This document shows, in pieces, positions 50,035-62,394 of a stretch of DNA of 64,000 nt; the first letter of the stretch is position 1, and each line of letters opens with the position of its first letter. A model generated the notes under the pieces. The model was given only the letters and a program-made list of their open reading frames with translations. It searched no databases and was not told where the DNA came from. This stretch comes from Flaccisagitta enflata (Eukaryota > Chaetognatha > Sagittoidea > Aphragmophora): positions 57,288,001 to 57,352,000 of the forward strand of contig OZ231127.1 in the NCBI GenBank assembly GCA_965153355.1, in the 5' to 3' direction. Both the position numbers and the translations under genes were made by a program.

Positions 50035-51664
50035 AAAGTTACGATTTGTTTAAATGCTCTCTTACTCGATTTTGGAAAGCAGAAGTCGTGATGCGTCCGG
50101 GAGTGGAAGAAATAATGCATACCTTATCTCAAGAAAAAGAAAAAAAATAGGAATTATGATTTTTTTTCTCTCTGGATTTGTCAAAAAACGATGAGCAAGT
50201 CTCTCCCCGCTGTGGTTAACTCTTTCAATTTCAGTCTTTTTATTTTCTGGCTGGTTCTCTGACTGACAGACAATTTGTTGTCTTTCATTGTTTTGGACGA
50301 GGTTGTCAGACTGACTGACAGACAGCTTTGCTGTATTCTTCGGATCTTGACCTATGACTCATGACTTATCAAGTTTATTTGTACATGACGATAGGTTTGT
50401 TTTCCCCTTCTCTTTGTTTCATTTTGACGTTTCCTTGATTTATACTTAAACAGCGTCGCGTCATTCTTTATGGTTGGGTTGGTCGGTCTGTCAGTCTGTT
50501 GGTGGATTCATGTGTGAGGCTGTGAGTCATGTCATGCTGGGGTATGGATGACCGCTGTCCCTTGAGGGAAGTTTGCTTTTCTTTCGGGCAGTGAGTATGG
50601 TGTTAGAACTGCTGGTGGGGGGAGTTGTCCTCCCGCAAGTAGTTGGCACATACTTCATGGTCGACGGACCGACCGACCACGGATGTAGAAACGTGAATGC
50701 GACAGTCATCGCATTGTTCATCGATGGAGTTGTCTTTTGGTCGACTTTTGGTCAACTTTTTTCGTGTCAAGTTGAAATGAAATTAACTCGTTGAAATGAA
50801 TGAGGAAATTTGTTTTGAAAGGAAAAAAAAAGAAGAAAGAAAAAGAGTGACTGTAATCGCAAATTGAAATTCGCGTTCTTATTGCTTTGACGGGTCGCTC
50901 TAGTTTGTTTTTCATGTTTCTTTGTTTTGTGACTTTGTTTCCTGGTTGCCACATGGACTCATTGAATTGTCAAGAGCGTACCAGACAAACGGTCATTTTG
51001 TTTTTGCTCTTTGAGTTTTTTTTTCTCCTTCATTTGTTTGGACATGTTGGGATGTGACGTTTGGACATGTGGAAAAACATACATGTAAGTCAGCGACGTC
51101 CCCAACGACATACATAAAAAAAAGAGAAAAAAAAGAAAACAAACAAACAAACAAATAATAAATAAAAGCAAAGTAATGAAAAACAAAGACTGAAGGAGTA
51201 AGCAAAGATCATAAAGGGAGAAGAAAAAAAGTGAATTTATGAGTCCTGCCGACGTGCTTCTCTTGCCGGGTGACATTCTACTATCTGGCTCAATGATACT
51301 AATTGTTGCTGGTTATGGGGATAAGTCTTCCGTCAAGATACTAACTCTTCAATTTTGTAGTCAACGGACTGACAAAAGACACAGTAGGATTTGCGTATGT
51401 GATAAAATTTCCAAGTTTAACCTGGATGTTGTTGTTTTGCATCGATAAATGTTTTTGTTTTGGTTGTTTTATGTGTCGTCTGGACTCTTTGATTTGTCAA
51501 AGCATGACAGTTGACTTGATGTTTTGTTTTTGATGCTACTTATGTTTTTCATTTGTTTCTTGACCATAGACTAATGACACATGGGACCCGACATAAAAAA
51601 AAAAAAAAAAAAACACAGAATTTGGATTGCAGAATGATGTACATGAGTCACTGCGAGAAAGAAT
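50035..51664. other. spacer, no gene recognised
   Basis: AT-rich sequence with GACTGACAGAC clusters (50240-50320) and GTCTGTCAGTCTGTTGG at about 50484. These are probably decayed (GTCY)n elements. Confidence 0.4.
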
Positions 51665-51765
51665 TTGAAAAAAAAAACAAAGCAAACAAAACAAACAAAA
51701 CAAAAACAAAACAAACAAAACAAAATAAAACAAAACAAAACAAAACAAAACAAAACAAAACAACC
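51665..51765. repeat. (AAAAC)n microsatellite
   Basis: AAAAC and AAACA units. Confidence 0.93.
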
Positions 51766-52489
51766 ATGAGTGGAAATAAGAGAGAAACCAAGCAAAACAC
51801 AGCCAAAAAAAAAAAAAGACAAACCCAAAAAACAAGAAAAAAAAGAAATGAGTAAACTGGTCATCAAAGCGTAATGTCGGTCCCTTGGGGCCGCTGCCCG
51901 ACAAACACGACAAAAAGAAAATTTGTGAAAGTGGAAATTGGACCATCATCATCTGCATTGTCTCTGCAAGATTTCACGGTGGATGTCCTTCTTCATCGGT
52001 TGGTCGTGGTGACTAGTGCGATGGGTGAAGGGAAGTGGAAGCAGGCAAGATGGGACGTGGTGTTGCCTGATTTTTCATATGCAAATTTTTAAAAGGAAAA
52101 GTTTTTTCCCTGTGTGAATCTAGATTTGTTCTAAATTTCCTTCATCATTTCTTTTAATTGCAAATGTGGTCGTCCCAACCCTCACTTAAGGAAGTAGGGA
52201 GGCAATGATTTTTATGCAAATCTTTTTGACCAAGTTGTTTTGTTTGCAATGACTCCTCTATAAAACACAGCTTTGTTTTGTAATCACCGCAAAAAGCAAT
52301 GTGCTCATTGATTTAAACACACGAAAAATTCTTAAATGGAACCCATTTTGGCGATTTGATAATTAAACTCAAGTTAGAGATTTTGATTTGAAATCTCATT
52401 TAGATCCAAAATATCAGATTTCAGACTTCTGTAGGGCTGCACATACCCGCTGCCTATGTGAGGTGTATGTGAGTGTCAGGTGGTTATTA
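51766..52489. other. spacer, no gene recognised
   Basis: A short frame at 51874-52092 has no recognisable domain. The rest is AT-rich. Confidence 0.4.
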
Positions 52490-55230
52490 GAAGAGTGCCC
52501 CCAAGGGGCCGGTGACTCCATGTTAGTATAGCGTCCCGAAGGGGACGAAGTCCTGTAGAACACAGGGGGAATCTGTCTGGCCATCGTCCGTCCAGAGCGT
52601 CCGTCCGTCCGTCCTCTTCTCGCCCCATCCTTGCCGCTTTGTCTCTTGGGGGGCCCAAATCAAAACTGTATGGCCCAAATTCACAAATGGTCCAAACTGC
52701 CTGTACCAACAATCCAGGCAAATGGCCTAATACCAGGTAAAATGGGCCTTATCTGGCCAGAAAACCTGAATTCTGGCCTGAGTTCCATCATCTTGGCCCC
52801 TTAAACTTAGATTCTGGCTCCAAAAACCCACATCATAGCCTTTGAGACCCAGATCCTGACCTTTGGGACCCAGATTCTGCCCTCCAAGACCTAGGTGCTG
52901 GCCTAAAAGACCTAAACCCTTAGCCTCAGAGGACCAAATCGACTCAGAAACTGAAATCCTTGCCTCTGAGACCGAAATAATTGCTCCCTGAGACCCAGAT
53001 TCATCCTGGCCTCAGAGACCCAGATCCTGGCCTGCCCCTGCCTCAACTTAACCTACAAACTATACATACATGGCAAGGGTACCATATTCTCTGCTTTTGT
53101 TTGCCTCTCTGATTCAATGAAAATTGAGCAACAGGGCATCCTGGACAGAAGAAAGGCAAACAGGACGGATGGACGGACAAACGGATGGACGGACGGACAG
53201 ATTCCCCCTGTGTTCTATAGGACTTCGTCCCCTTCAGGGCTGCCGCCCTGCCTCTCAATCTTATTTACTTCCACGCATAGCAGGGCAACGGGTACCACTG
53301 ACCACGGCTTGCCTTTGGGGTTGCATTTTAGCCCTCAAGGCTGGGATTCAGGCCTGAAGGCTGGAATTGGCGTCTGAGGCTGGATTGAGCCCCTGTTGCT
53401 GAGATTTGAGCCTCAAGGCTGGGATTTGAGCCTGATGGCTGGGGCTGGCCTGAGGCTACACCTGAGCTTCAGACAGAGGATTTGAGCCCCCAGACTGGGA
53501 TTTGAGCCTGGGTGCTTGGGTTTGAGCCTTGAGGCTGGGATGAGAGCCTTTAGGCTGGGATCTTAGTCTTGAGGTTGGGATTTGAGTCTCGAGGCTGGGA
53601 TTTGAGCCTCGAGGCTGGGATTTGAGGCTCGAGGCTGGGATTTGAGCCTCGAGGCTGGAGCTGAGCCCAGCTGGACGGAGCCTCTCAGGCTGGGATTTGA
53701 GCTTCTGAAGTTGGGACTGGGTCTCAAGACTAGGATTTGGGCCTTGAGGAGCCTAGGGGAATTTGTGCATTGTGGCTGAGATTTGGGCTTTCAGGCTGGG
53801 ATTTGGGCTTTCAGGCTGGGATTTGGGCTTTCAGGCTGGGATTTGGGCTTCCAGACTAGGATATGGGCCTCCAAGCTTGGATATTGGCCTCCAGGCTAGG
53901 ATATGGGCTTCAAGGCTAGGATATGGGCTTCAAGGCTTAGTGAGATGTGGGGGGGGGTACGAAGAAGAAGAAGAAGGAGAAGGAGAAATTTCTGCATATG
54001 TGAAAGCATAGGTCATCGGCCCCTCGGCCGCGCCCAAAAAGAAGAAGAAGAAAAAGAAACAGGTCGCCCAAGGGCAATATATGGTCAGCGATACCCTTTG
54101 CCCTGCTTTGAGTGATTGTGAGTTGGAGTGAGGGGAAGCAGGGCAGCGGCCCCGAAGGGGACGAAGTCCTGCAGATCACAGGGGGATTCCTGTTTGCCTG
54201 GCCTTACCTGGGATGAGATGCTGCATAGAGGTTGACTGCTGGCCTTCACAGAGCTTTGGGAAATTGAGGTCTAAGAAGGCTGATGCAAGGTCTGAGAATG
54301 CCAATTGGAAGCTTGAGAGTAATTAACTTGAGGCCTAATTTGAGGCATGAGAGGACAGGTTTGGAGGCATGGGACTTTTGGATAGAGTGCCCAGGGAGGC
54401 CAGGTCTGAGGTCTGAGAATGCGGATTTGAGGCCTGAGAGGTCAGATTTGAGGCCTGAGAGGCTGAATTTGAGGCCAGATAGGCTGGATTAGAGGCCTGA
54501 GAGGCTGGATTTGAGGCCTGAGAGGTTGGATTAGAGGCCTGAGAGGCTGGATTAGAGGCCTGAGAGGCTGGATTAGAGGCCTCAGCACGGAGGCCCAGAG
54601 CCAGACAGGCCTGAGGCCTGATAAGGGGACGAATTAACTAACAACGAACGGACGAACGAACGAGTCCCCCTGTGTTCTACAGGACTTCTTCTCGCTGCCC
54701 AAAGAAGAAGAAGAAGAAGAAGAAAGAAAAGAAGAAATTAAGAAGAAGAATAAGTTGTCCAAGGATCGCACATGGTCAGCGGTACCCGATGCCCTGCTTG
54801 GAGTGATTAGCTGAAGAAGTGGAGTGAGAGCAGGGCAGCGGCCCCAAAGGGCCGATGCCCTGTAGGACACAGGGGTGAACCGTTTCGTCTGTCTGACATT
54901 ATTCAATGAGAATTTTAGGTCTGAGAAGCTGGATTTAGGGCCCAAGAGGCGGGATTTGAGGCCCAAGAGGTTGGATTTGAGGCCCAAGAGGCTGGATTTG
55001 AGCCCGAGAGGCTGGTTTGAGGCCCAAGAGGTTGATTTGGCCTGAGGCTGGATTTGAGGCCTGAGAGGTTGGCTTGAGGGCCAGAGAGGTTGCATTTGAG
55101 GCCTGAGAGGTTGGATTTGAGGCCTGAGAGGCTGATTTGAGCTGAGAGGCCAGATTTGAGGCCTGAGAGGCTTGAGAAGCTGAGGAAATTATCGACTAAC
55201 AGGTTCCCGTAGGAACTACAGGACATCGGT
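52490..55230. repeat. large family D cluster
   Basis: Arrays of 20-24 bp units (GAGGCTGGGATTTGAGCCTC type at 53330-53950; GAGAGGCTGGATTTGAGGCC type at 54270-54600 and 54900-55180) alternate with modules. The modules carry CCCCTGTGTTCTACAGGACT, GGGGCCGCTGCCCTGC and CAGGGCANCGGGTACCGCTG. Modules appear in both orientations, so the region can form several long hairpins. No coding potential. Confidence 0.75.
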
Positions 55231-55357
55231 CTTTCTAAATGCTGCCCAGAAAAGAAAAAGAAAAGAAAATAAAAGAAAAAGAAAGAAAGAAAAAGAAAAA
55301 GAAAAAGAAAAAAAGAAAAGAAGACGAAGAAGAAGACGAAGAAGAAGTAGAAGAAGG

Positions 55358-55358
55358 A

Positions 55359-55421
<63 letters not shown>

Positions 55422-55470
55422 AATGATAATGATAATGATAATGATAATGATGATAATGATGATGATGATA

Positions 55471-55556
<86 letters not shown>
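55358..55556. repeat. (GAT)n microsatellite with (AATGAT) variants
   Basis: About 66 GAT units, some changed to AATGAT. Confidence 0.97.
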
Positions 55557-55558
<2 letters not shown>

Positions 55559-55746
55559 GGGTTATAATTAAGATGATGATAATGATGGTCATAATTATGA
55601 TGATGATGATAGTGATAAAGCAGTAGGAAACGGGGAAGGAAACAGGTGGAGAGATAAGGAAAAAGAAAAATTAAGAAAAAAGGGATATGAAAAAAGAAAG
55701 AAAAGAAATAGAAATAATAATACCAAAGAGATGAGGAAGAAAGAAT

Positions 55747-55930
55747 TTCAAGGCCGGATACACGGCTAGCCAAGTCGCATGCGAGTGGACACTGGACAGG
55801 GGCAGCGATCAAAAAGGCTGGGCATGATCTAGGTAGGGGCTGTACTGCAAAAAACGCCAATAAACGACAAAAAACAAGTGGGACCGACCGACTGACGAAT
55901 CGAGTGACACAGCGAGCTCAAATCTTTGAA
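55747..55930 (-). mobile_element. family C element, minus strand, 5' part lost
   Basis: CAAGGCCGGATACACGGCTA and GCCAAGTCGCATGCGAG form a family C 3' end, with GACCGACCGACTG at the far side. It abuts a family B element. Confidence 0.6.
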
Positions 55931-55944
55931 GAAGAAAACAAGTA

Positions 55945-56116
55945 AACAAGGCCGGATACACGGCCATCAGTTGCGGACGGGTGGGCAGGGGCGGAAATAC
56001 GCGTTTTCCCACTTTTCAACTCGAGCGTGACGGACCAACCGACCGACCGACCGACCAACCGACCGACCAACGGACGGACAAAGCCTCTTATAGAGTTGCG
56101 TGTCCGCAACTAAAAA
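55945..56116 (-). mobile_element. small (GTCY)n element, family B copy 6
   Basis: Complete in minus orientation: AACAAGGCCGGATACACGGC, CAGTTGCGGACGGGTGG, GACC/AACC tract, AGTTGCGTGTCCGCAACT hairpin and AAAAA. Confidence 0.82.
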
Positions 56117-56234
56117 GAAAGAAAAAAAAAAGAGAGAAAACCGGAGAAGAAAGAGAGGAGATAGTCTTTTTAGATCCCGGATGATCTTCCCTTGGCACGC
56201 AGAATGGGAAATTAGATGCGCGCAGCTCGCAAAA

Positions 56235-57240
56235 CACGCCGACTCCATGCCAAAGTGTGGCATCATTGCAAAGTGTGGCATCGTTGCAATTTCTAGCATC
56301 ATTGCTACTTGTGGCATCATTTTCATCGCATCAAAAATCTATACCATGCCAAAGTGTGACTTCATTGCAAAGTGTGGTATTATTACTAAGTGTGGCATAA
56401 ATGCTAAGTGTAGCATCATTTTCATCGAAAACACGCCGACTCCATGTCAAAGTGTGGCATCATTGCAAAATATGGCATCGTTGCAATTTGTAGCATTATT
56501 GCTCAGTGTGGCATCATCTATGTCGCAACAAAAACCTATTCCATGCCAAAGTGTGGCTTCATTGCAAAGTGTGGTACCATTGCTAAGTGTGGCATAAATG
56601 CTTAGTGTGGCATCATTTTCATTGCAAAACACGCTGACTCCATGCCAAAGTGTGGCATCATTACAAAGTGCGGCATCATTGCTATATGCGGTTTCATTTT
56701 CATCGCAAAACACACCTATTCCATGCCAGAATGTGGCATCATTGTAAAGTGTGGTATCGTTGTAAAGTGTGGTATCGTTGTAATGTGTGGCATCATTTCC
56801 ATTGAAGAACACACAGATTCCATGCCAAAGTGTGGCATTATTGGCATCTTCCCTTGGAACGCCAAAAGGAAAATTAGATGCCCGTAGCTCGCAAAACATG
56901 CTGACTCCATGCCAAAGTGTGGCATCATTGCAAAATGTGAAATTGTTGCAAATGGTAGCATCTTTGCAAAGTGTGGCATCATTTCAATTACAGAACTCGA
57001 AGATTTCATGCCAAAATTTGGCATCATGGCAAAGTGCGGCATTGTTACAAAGTGTGGCACTGTTGCAAAGTGTGGCATCATCGCAAAGCCTTGAGTGGTT
57101 GCAAAGGGTAGCATCATTGCAAAGTGTGGCGTTATTGCTACGTATGGCATCATTTTCATTGCAAAATATGCCGACTCCATGCTCAAGTGTGGCATCATTG
57201 CATAGTCTAGCATCGTTGCAAAAGTTAGCATCATTTTCAT
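56235..57240. repeat. 18-bp repeat AAAGTGTGGCATCATTGC in a 98-bp higher-order unit
   Basis: ACTCCATGCCAAAGTGTGG-type anchors fall at 56241, 56339, 56437, 56537, 56636, 56716, 56816, 56903, 57001 and 57173. A preceding segment, ATCTTCCCTTGG to AGCTCGCAAAACA, is itself repeated (56185-56240, 56845-56902). Open frames in several registers are due to the period of 18. Confidence 0.88.
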
Positions 57241-57451
57241 TGCAAAACACGTCACACCATCAAAAAGTGAGATATCGTTACCATAGATGGCATCAAAAAC
57301 CCTTTGCCAGGTGTTGTATCATTACTAAGTGTAACCTCAGCAGGAAGTACCGCATCATTGCAGAGTGGCGTATGCTGATCATCGCATCACATACTACATA
57401 GTGTGTAAAACCTGTTGTTTCAGAGTGTGGCACTAAAGAATATCGCATATT

Positions 57452-57590
57452 ATGGCAATGTGACAAAGTGTGTCACTGTGATTATTGCAAAGTCTGTTAA
57501 TGTGACAGAGTATGTCACTGTGATTATTGCAATGTCTGTCAATGTGACAAAGAAAGTCACTGTGATTATTGCAATGTCTGACAATGAATC
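57452..57590. repeat. 42-bp tandem repeat, three copies
   Basis: GTCACTGTGATTATTGCA recurs at 57472, 57514 and 57556. Confidence 0.88.
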
Positions 57591-58100
57591 AAAGCAAGCC
57601 ACTTTTTTTTTCAATTGTTACAAAAGATGGCAGCGTGACAATAGCAAAATGTCTAACATTGTTACAAAGACTCAAAGTATAACACGGTGATAATCGTAGA
57701 ACCCACCAGTGTCATTGCCAAGGTCGGCCTCATCATAAAGTCTGGCGTCATTCGAAAGCAGAATTCTGGCATCACGGAAAGTGGTGGAACCATCCCAAAT
57801 GCCGCCATCATGATGATGGTAAGCCACGTAATCTAAAAGGCCCTGGTTTTTGCGTCACAGGGAAGAAAGCCACGGCGCGGCGTTAGTATGCGATGGGGTG
57901 GCGTCGGCCATGGTACTTATGCAGTGCGGTGGTCCGGGCTAAGATGGCCGTGATGGTGGAATTATCATTGTCCTTGTCCCTGGCGATGACGATGACGATG
58001 ACGATGATTATGCAATGCAAGGATCAGGAAAGCTGTGACGATGGCGACGATGACCGCCCGGGGGAAATGCTTGAGCGTCGATGCCTTGAACTTTTACGTA
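57591..58100. other. degenerate GGC/CATCA-rich repeats
   Basis: Weak continuation of the 18-bp pattern (TGGCATCA, GGCCTCATCA) and a (GATGAC)n run near 57980-58010. No gene seen. Confidence 0.45.
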
Positions 58101-58278
58101 CAGTTGAACCCCGCTCTAACGGATTTCAGGGGACCAATAGTTTTTTTTCTGTTATAGGCGGACTTCTGTTATTGCCAACAAAGGAAATAAAAGAAATCAA
58201 CTTGAAGGGACCATAAATTTGAGTCTGTTATAGGCGAAATTTTGTTGGTGGCGGGTCCGTTAGAGCGGGGTTCAACTG
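58101..58278. mobile_element. 178-bp pogo/Tigger-like MITE
   Basis: Ends CAGTTGAACCCCGCTCTAAC are inverted over about 23 bp and bordered by TA (58099-58100, 58279-58280). The end sequence is close to the Tigger/pogo type. Non-coding. Confidence 0.85.
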
Positions 58279-59204
58279 TAGGAAAATTGACCACAATTAG
58301 CAAAGCTACTGTCTACTGCTGAATACGTACATGACAAGTTTTGTTACGAATCAAGCACGTGTAATGACTAAAGGGACGGGAAGAAAGACAAATGTTATCA
58401 TGAGATAGACAAATTATTTTCTTTTTTCAATCTTTTCTTTCCCCTTTTGTTCTCTATTGCCTGGGAGCAGGTGCGAATTCAATCAATGTCGAGTAGCAGA
58501 TGTCTTTTTATTTTTTTTCTATCAAGTTCCACCGCACCGAAATGACGAAAGTGGCAGATGGCTTTTTTTTTGTATTGCTACGCTGAAGCAGATGTCTATC
58601 GAAATGAGGAAGGCGGTGGTAGCCACGATTTTGCTAGTCTTGGGACTGTTGGCCTCGATTTAGCCGCGGTTTTACCGCCATTGACAAATGTTTGCCGGCA
58701 TTCCGGCATTGGACGTTTTTGTTGGCCACCCTTTAACCGCTGATGACCGCTACTGGTTGTTGTTGGCCGCAGTGGACCGATATTAAGCAATTGTTGGCCG
58801 CGATTGGCGGCGCTTTGCCGCTGGCGGATGAAGGCGGCTGCCTTTGCGGCGTCGGTGGTATTCCCAGCGGCGCCTTTATCTTCTCCAGTTTCGATTGGAA
58901 ACATGAGTCCACGTTTCCTAGAAGATTAGAAAGAGAAGCTGAAGATGTTTGCCGAAGAAGATGGCGGAAATGATGACAGGCAATGATGGCGACATGGCAG
59001 TGGTGAAGGGCTGAAGATGACGGTAAAAGTGACTTCGACTGGGACAGCAAAAGCACATGGCAATGGCGCCGATGGTGGCGGTGGAAAAAGTATCAGCAAA
59101 TGGCAAAAGCGGCAATATCGCAGGCGGCAAAGGCATCGGTGTTAGTGGCAATGTTCATAGCGGACAAGACACTGGCAAATGGAATTAGCGGCAAAGGCAT
59201 TGTA
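58279..59204. repeat. GGC-rich degenerate repeat region
   Basis: From about 58600, units like TTGGCCGCGATTGGCGGC and GGCAAAGGCATTGG recur loosely. No domain-bearing frame was recognised. Confidence 0.5.
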
Positions 59205-59813
59205 CTATCTAGGTCATAAATATACGGACACCTACCCAAATTCATAGCAGCTAAACTTCAATATCCAATAGAAAAATGAAAGTAGATCAACAAACTATGA
59301 CAAAAAATCTTCCATTCAAGACCAAGCGAAGCTCAGTAGCTCAATCCATTTTGAAATGAGAGCGTTTTGAAGAAAAACTGTCATTTAACCAAAATCGAAT
59401 TCAAAGGTTTTCAGTTGAAATCATTAGATAACAACCTACATAGAAAGAGCTCCTAAATCCAAATTGATTGGCAAAAATCATTCTGCTTGACCTCATTAGA
59501 TCACATTTTTACCAAACATTTGGAATATTGGAAAAATTGGAGGCTGTAGTTAAACATATTGCTCTAAAATTATCTAATATCAATGAAAACAAAAGAAAAT
59601 CAATAACTTTTTGTTGCTTACTGAGAAATAAAGGATACATTGATTTTAGTCGAAAAATCATAGACCAATCCAATAGAAACTCGTTACAGAAGTTCTTGAT
59701 AAATCAAAATACCATATGATTACTAAAAATGAATTTATTGGGATATATATTTCATTCAGTGAGTCAAAATGCAAATCTTTATCCAGCTGTCCGTATAATT
59801 ATGAGCTAGATGG
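59205..59813. mobile_element. 609-bp Tc1/mariner-like non-autonomous element
   Basis: Ends CTATCTAGGTCATAAATATA and its diverged inverse, sharing ATACGGACA, are bordered by TA (59203-59204, 59814-59815). It splits a GGC-rich repeat. An 83-codon frame at 59468-59719 may be a transposase remnant, but no DDE motif is visible. Confidence 0.7.
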
Positions 59814-59815
59814 TA

Positions 59816-60110
59816 ATAAGTGGCAATGGTTGTGGCGGAAAAGGCACTGGCAAATAGCGGTAATGATGGTAGTGTTCAAGGGGAAAATGGCGGGGAGGGG
59901 ACAAAGGCAGCCATGGTGTGGAAGCGATGGCAGATTTTCGGAAGGCAGAAAAGGCGACTTTCTTTGCCGTGATGACATTCGTACCATAGCCGACTTCAAT
60001 CTCAGTGTCGGTAAAGGTGGCGGCGATGGCGATGGCGATGGTTATGGCGATGGCGATGGCGATAGCGATGGTTATGGCGGCGGTGACTGCGCGACAAATG
60101 TTATATAAGA
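59816..60110. repeat. GGC-rich degenerate repeat with (GGCGAT)n
   Basis: It continues the pattern left of the 59205 element; GGCGATGGCGATGGTTATGG units lie near 60020-60085. Confidence 0.7.
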
Positions 60111-61559
60111 CAACAACAGGAACACAAGGAACACAAATGTAAAAAAAGAAGAATATGATGCAGTGGGGCTGCCGCTTTTCAAGTCAACCACTGACAGTCT
60201 ATTGGTGCTACCTTTTCCTCGTTGTATCTTTACACTGCTTTTTTTCCATACTCTGGTTTTTGTTGGACTTTAGATTTCCATGCAGACATGTGCATATTCA
60301 AAAGCTAGGGAATGGGTAAATATGAAGTGGTGCCCTGTTTAGTGCGCTTAGTTTTTTTTTCGCGCTGTTCTCTGCCAAGGTACAGGGTGATCAATCTCAA
60401 CTGGCAAAAACTATCAAGCTTTTATGCTTATGTGTGTTATCTTAGTGACGTCAAATCAGTTGCCACCTAAAGTACTATGTTTGACGTTTTTAGTGTCCAA
60501 ATTTTATAAGCCTGAAATAAATAGTTCACCCTCACACTGTGCCGTATCTCTACGAAAAGTGAACACAGGGCCAACTTAGGGGGGTCAAAAATTCATTTTG
60601 AGAAATATGCATCAACATTGATTTAGAGGGCGAGAAAAAACGTAAACTAAGACCAAACCAACATTTTTGGACATTTTTTGGCGCTACAGTGACATCACGA
60701 CCCTCTCAAAGTCGAAAATCGATGAATTTTTTGAGGGAAAAATTAACTGTTTTTTGTCAAGAGATACGGATGAAAAAATAGTCACTGTGGCTTTAAAAAT
60801 TGTGTTTTTGACATGCGGATTTTTTTGCTGGTTAGCTCTTGAGCACCTTTATCGATGTGAGGAAAAAAATTTGGATATAGGTTCTGAATTTTGGGGCAAA
60901 AATTGAAAAAATTCGAATTTTAGGTTTTTTTGTCTCAAAATGTAAAATAAGTAGTTCTGAAACTCATATAGCCCCAGAAAGTCCCAGAAATTTTTTTGCA
61001 GAATTTGATACCCCTATTAGTGTACAATCAGGGACCAGTGTTGATTTGTCTGGTTCCTGGCGGTCCTTGGGCCATTTTTGACCATTTTTAGCAACATATA
61101 AAAAATGTCATTTTTGGTAAAAAACAAATCAAATTATCTCTTAACAAAATTGACTGAGGATGTCAATTTTTGGCACGAGACTATGTCTTTACATAATGTT
61201 TGAGGTCTTGGATCCAAATTTTGCAGTCAATTTGCAGACCGGCCCAACTACCCTACCAACAAGAAATTAGAAAAATGGGTATAAACTGGTCAAAAATTTT
61301 CAAATTAAGCTGAAAAGTTGCATACAAGTGGATTTTGACCTGTGAAATTATTTGCTTTTGTTTAAATGTGAGTGAGACGTGTTCTAAGTGCCTAAAAGTG
61401 GCCTAATTTTTTATGAAAAAATGGCAAAATTGGTCAAAATTTGAAAATCTGAAATTTCAGGGTTCAGACCCCATCAAAGAGACTCATTTACATCAAAAAC
61501 AATCAATTTGCACATTTTTTTAGATTTGGAGTCAATTTTCGGCCATTTTGAGCCATTTT

Positions 61560-62375
61560 TTGCAAAAAATGGCCTAAAATGGCCAAAATCAGCATTTTCT
61601 TCATACTGATCGTTGTCATTCAGATTTTTTTTGCCAATCTCACTTTTTCCACTTTAAACTAGGAAAAATATACCCAATAGGACCTTGGAAAACTTACATC
61701 GGGGCCATTACAGGCCAAAAACAGGCCAAAAACAGCCTAAAATGGCCAAAATCAGCATTTTCTTCAAACTGATTGTTGTTATTCAGAATTTTTTTGCCAA
61801 TCTCACTCATTCCACTTAGAACTAGGAAAAATATACTCGTTAGGACCTTTAAAAACTTACACCGAGGCCATTACAGGCCTAAAACAGACCAAAAATGGCC
61901 TAAAATTGCCAAAATCAGTATTTTCTTCGATCTGATCGTTGTTATTCAGAATTTTTTTGCCAATCTCACTCATTCCACTTAGAACTAGGAATAGTATACT
62001 CATTAGGACCTTTAAAAACTTACACCGGGGCCATAACAGGCCAAAAACAGGCCAAAAACAGCCTAAAATGGCCAAAATCAGCATTTTCTTCAAGTTGATC
62101 ATTGTTATTCGGACTTTTTTTGCCAGTCGTATTCATTCTACACTGAATTAAGAAAAATATACTCATTTGGACCCTTCAGCATTCATACCGGGGCCATAAC
62201 AGGCCAAAAACAGGCCAAAAATGGCCTAAAATGGCAAAAATTGGCCTTCTCTTCAAATTGATCATTGTTATTTGGAATTTTTTTGCCAATCTCACTCAAA
62301 CCACTCAGATCTAGGAAAAATATACTCATTTGGACCATCAAACACTCATACCGGGGCCATAACATGCTAATAAAT
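61560..62375. repeat. 163-bp tandem repeat, five copies
   Basis: TTTTGCCAATCTCACTCA-type anchors at 61633, 61796, 61959, 62122 and 62285, exactly 163 bp apart, with conserved CAGGCCAAAAACAGGCC segments. Confidence 0.93.
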
Positions 62376-62394
62376 GATATAATTTGCCATATTG

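Noticed and set aside
51874-52092. 72-codon frame
   Set aside because: No recognisable domain and no splice partner.
56100-57401. Frames repeating KCGIIA or CNDATL on both strands
   Set aside because: They derive from an 18-bp satellite; no unique sequence is conserved.
57893-60108. GGC-rich frames as Gly/Ala-rich proteins
   Set aside because: Degenerate repeat, frames change every few hundred bases, and two transposons cut the region.
60667-60906. 79-codon frame in the 3.4-kb TA-flanked element as a transposase
   Set aside because: No DDE/D motif or helix-turn-helix is seen, and it is too short.
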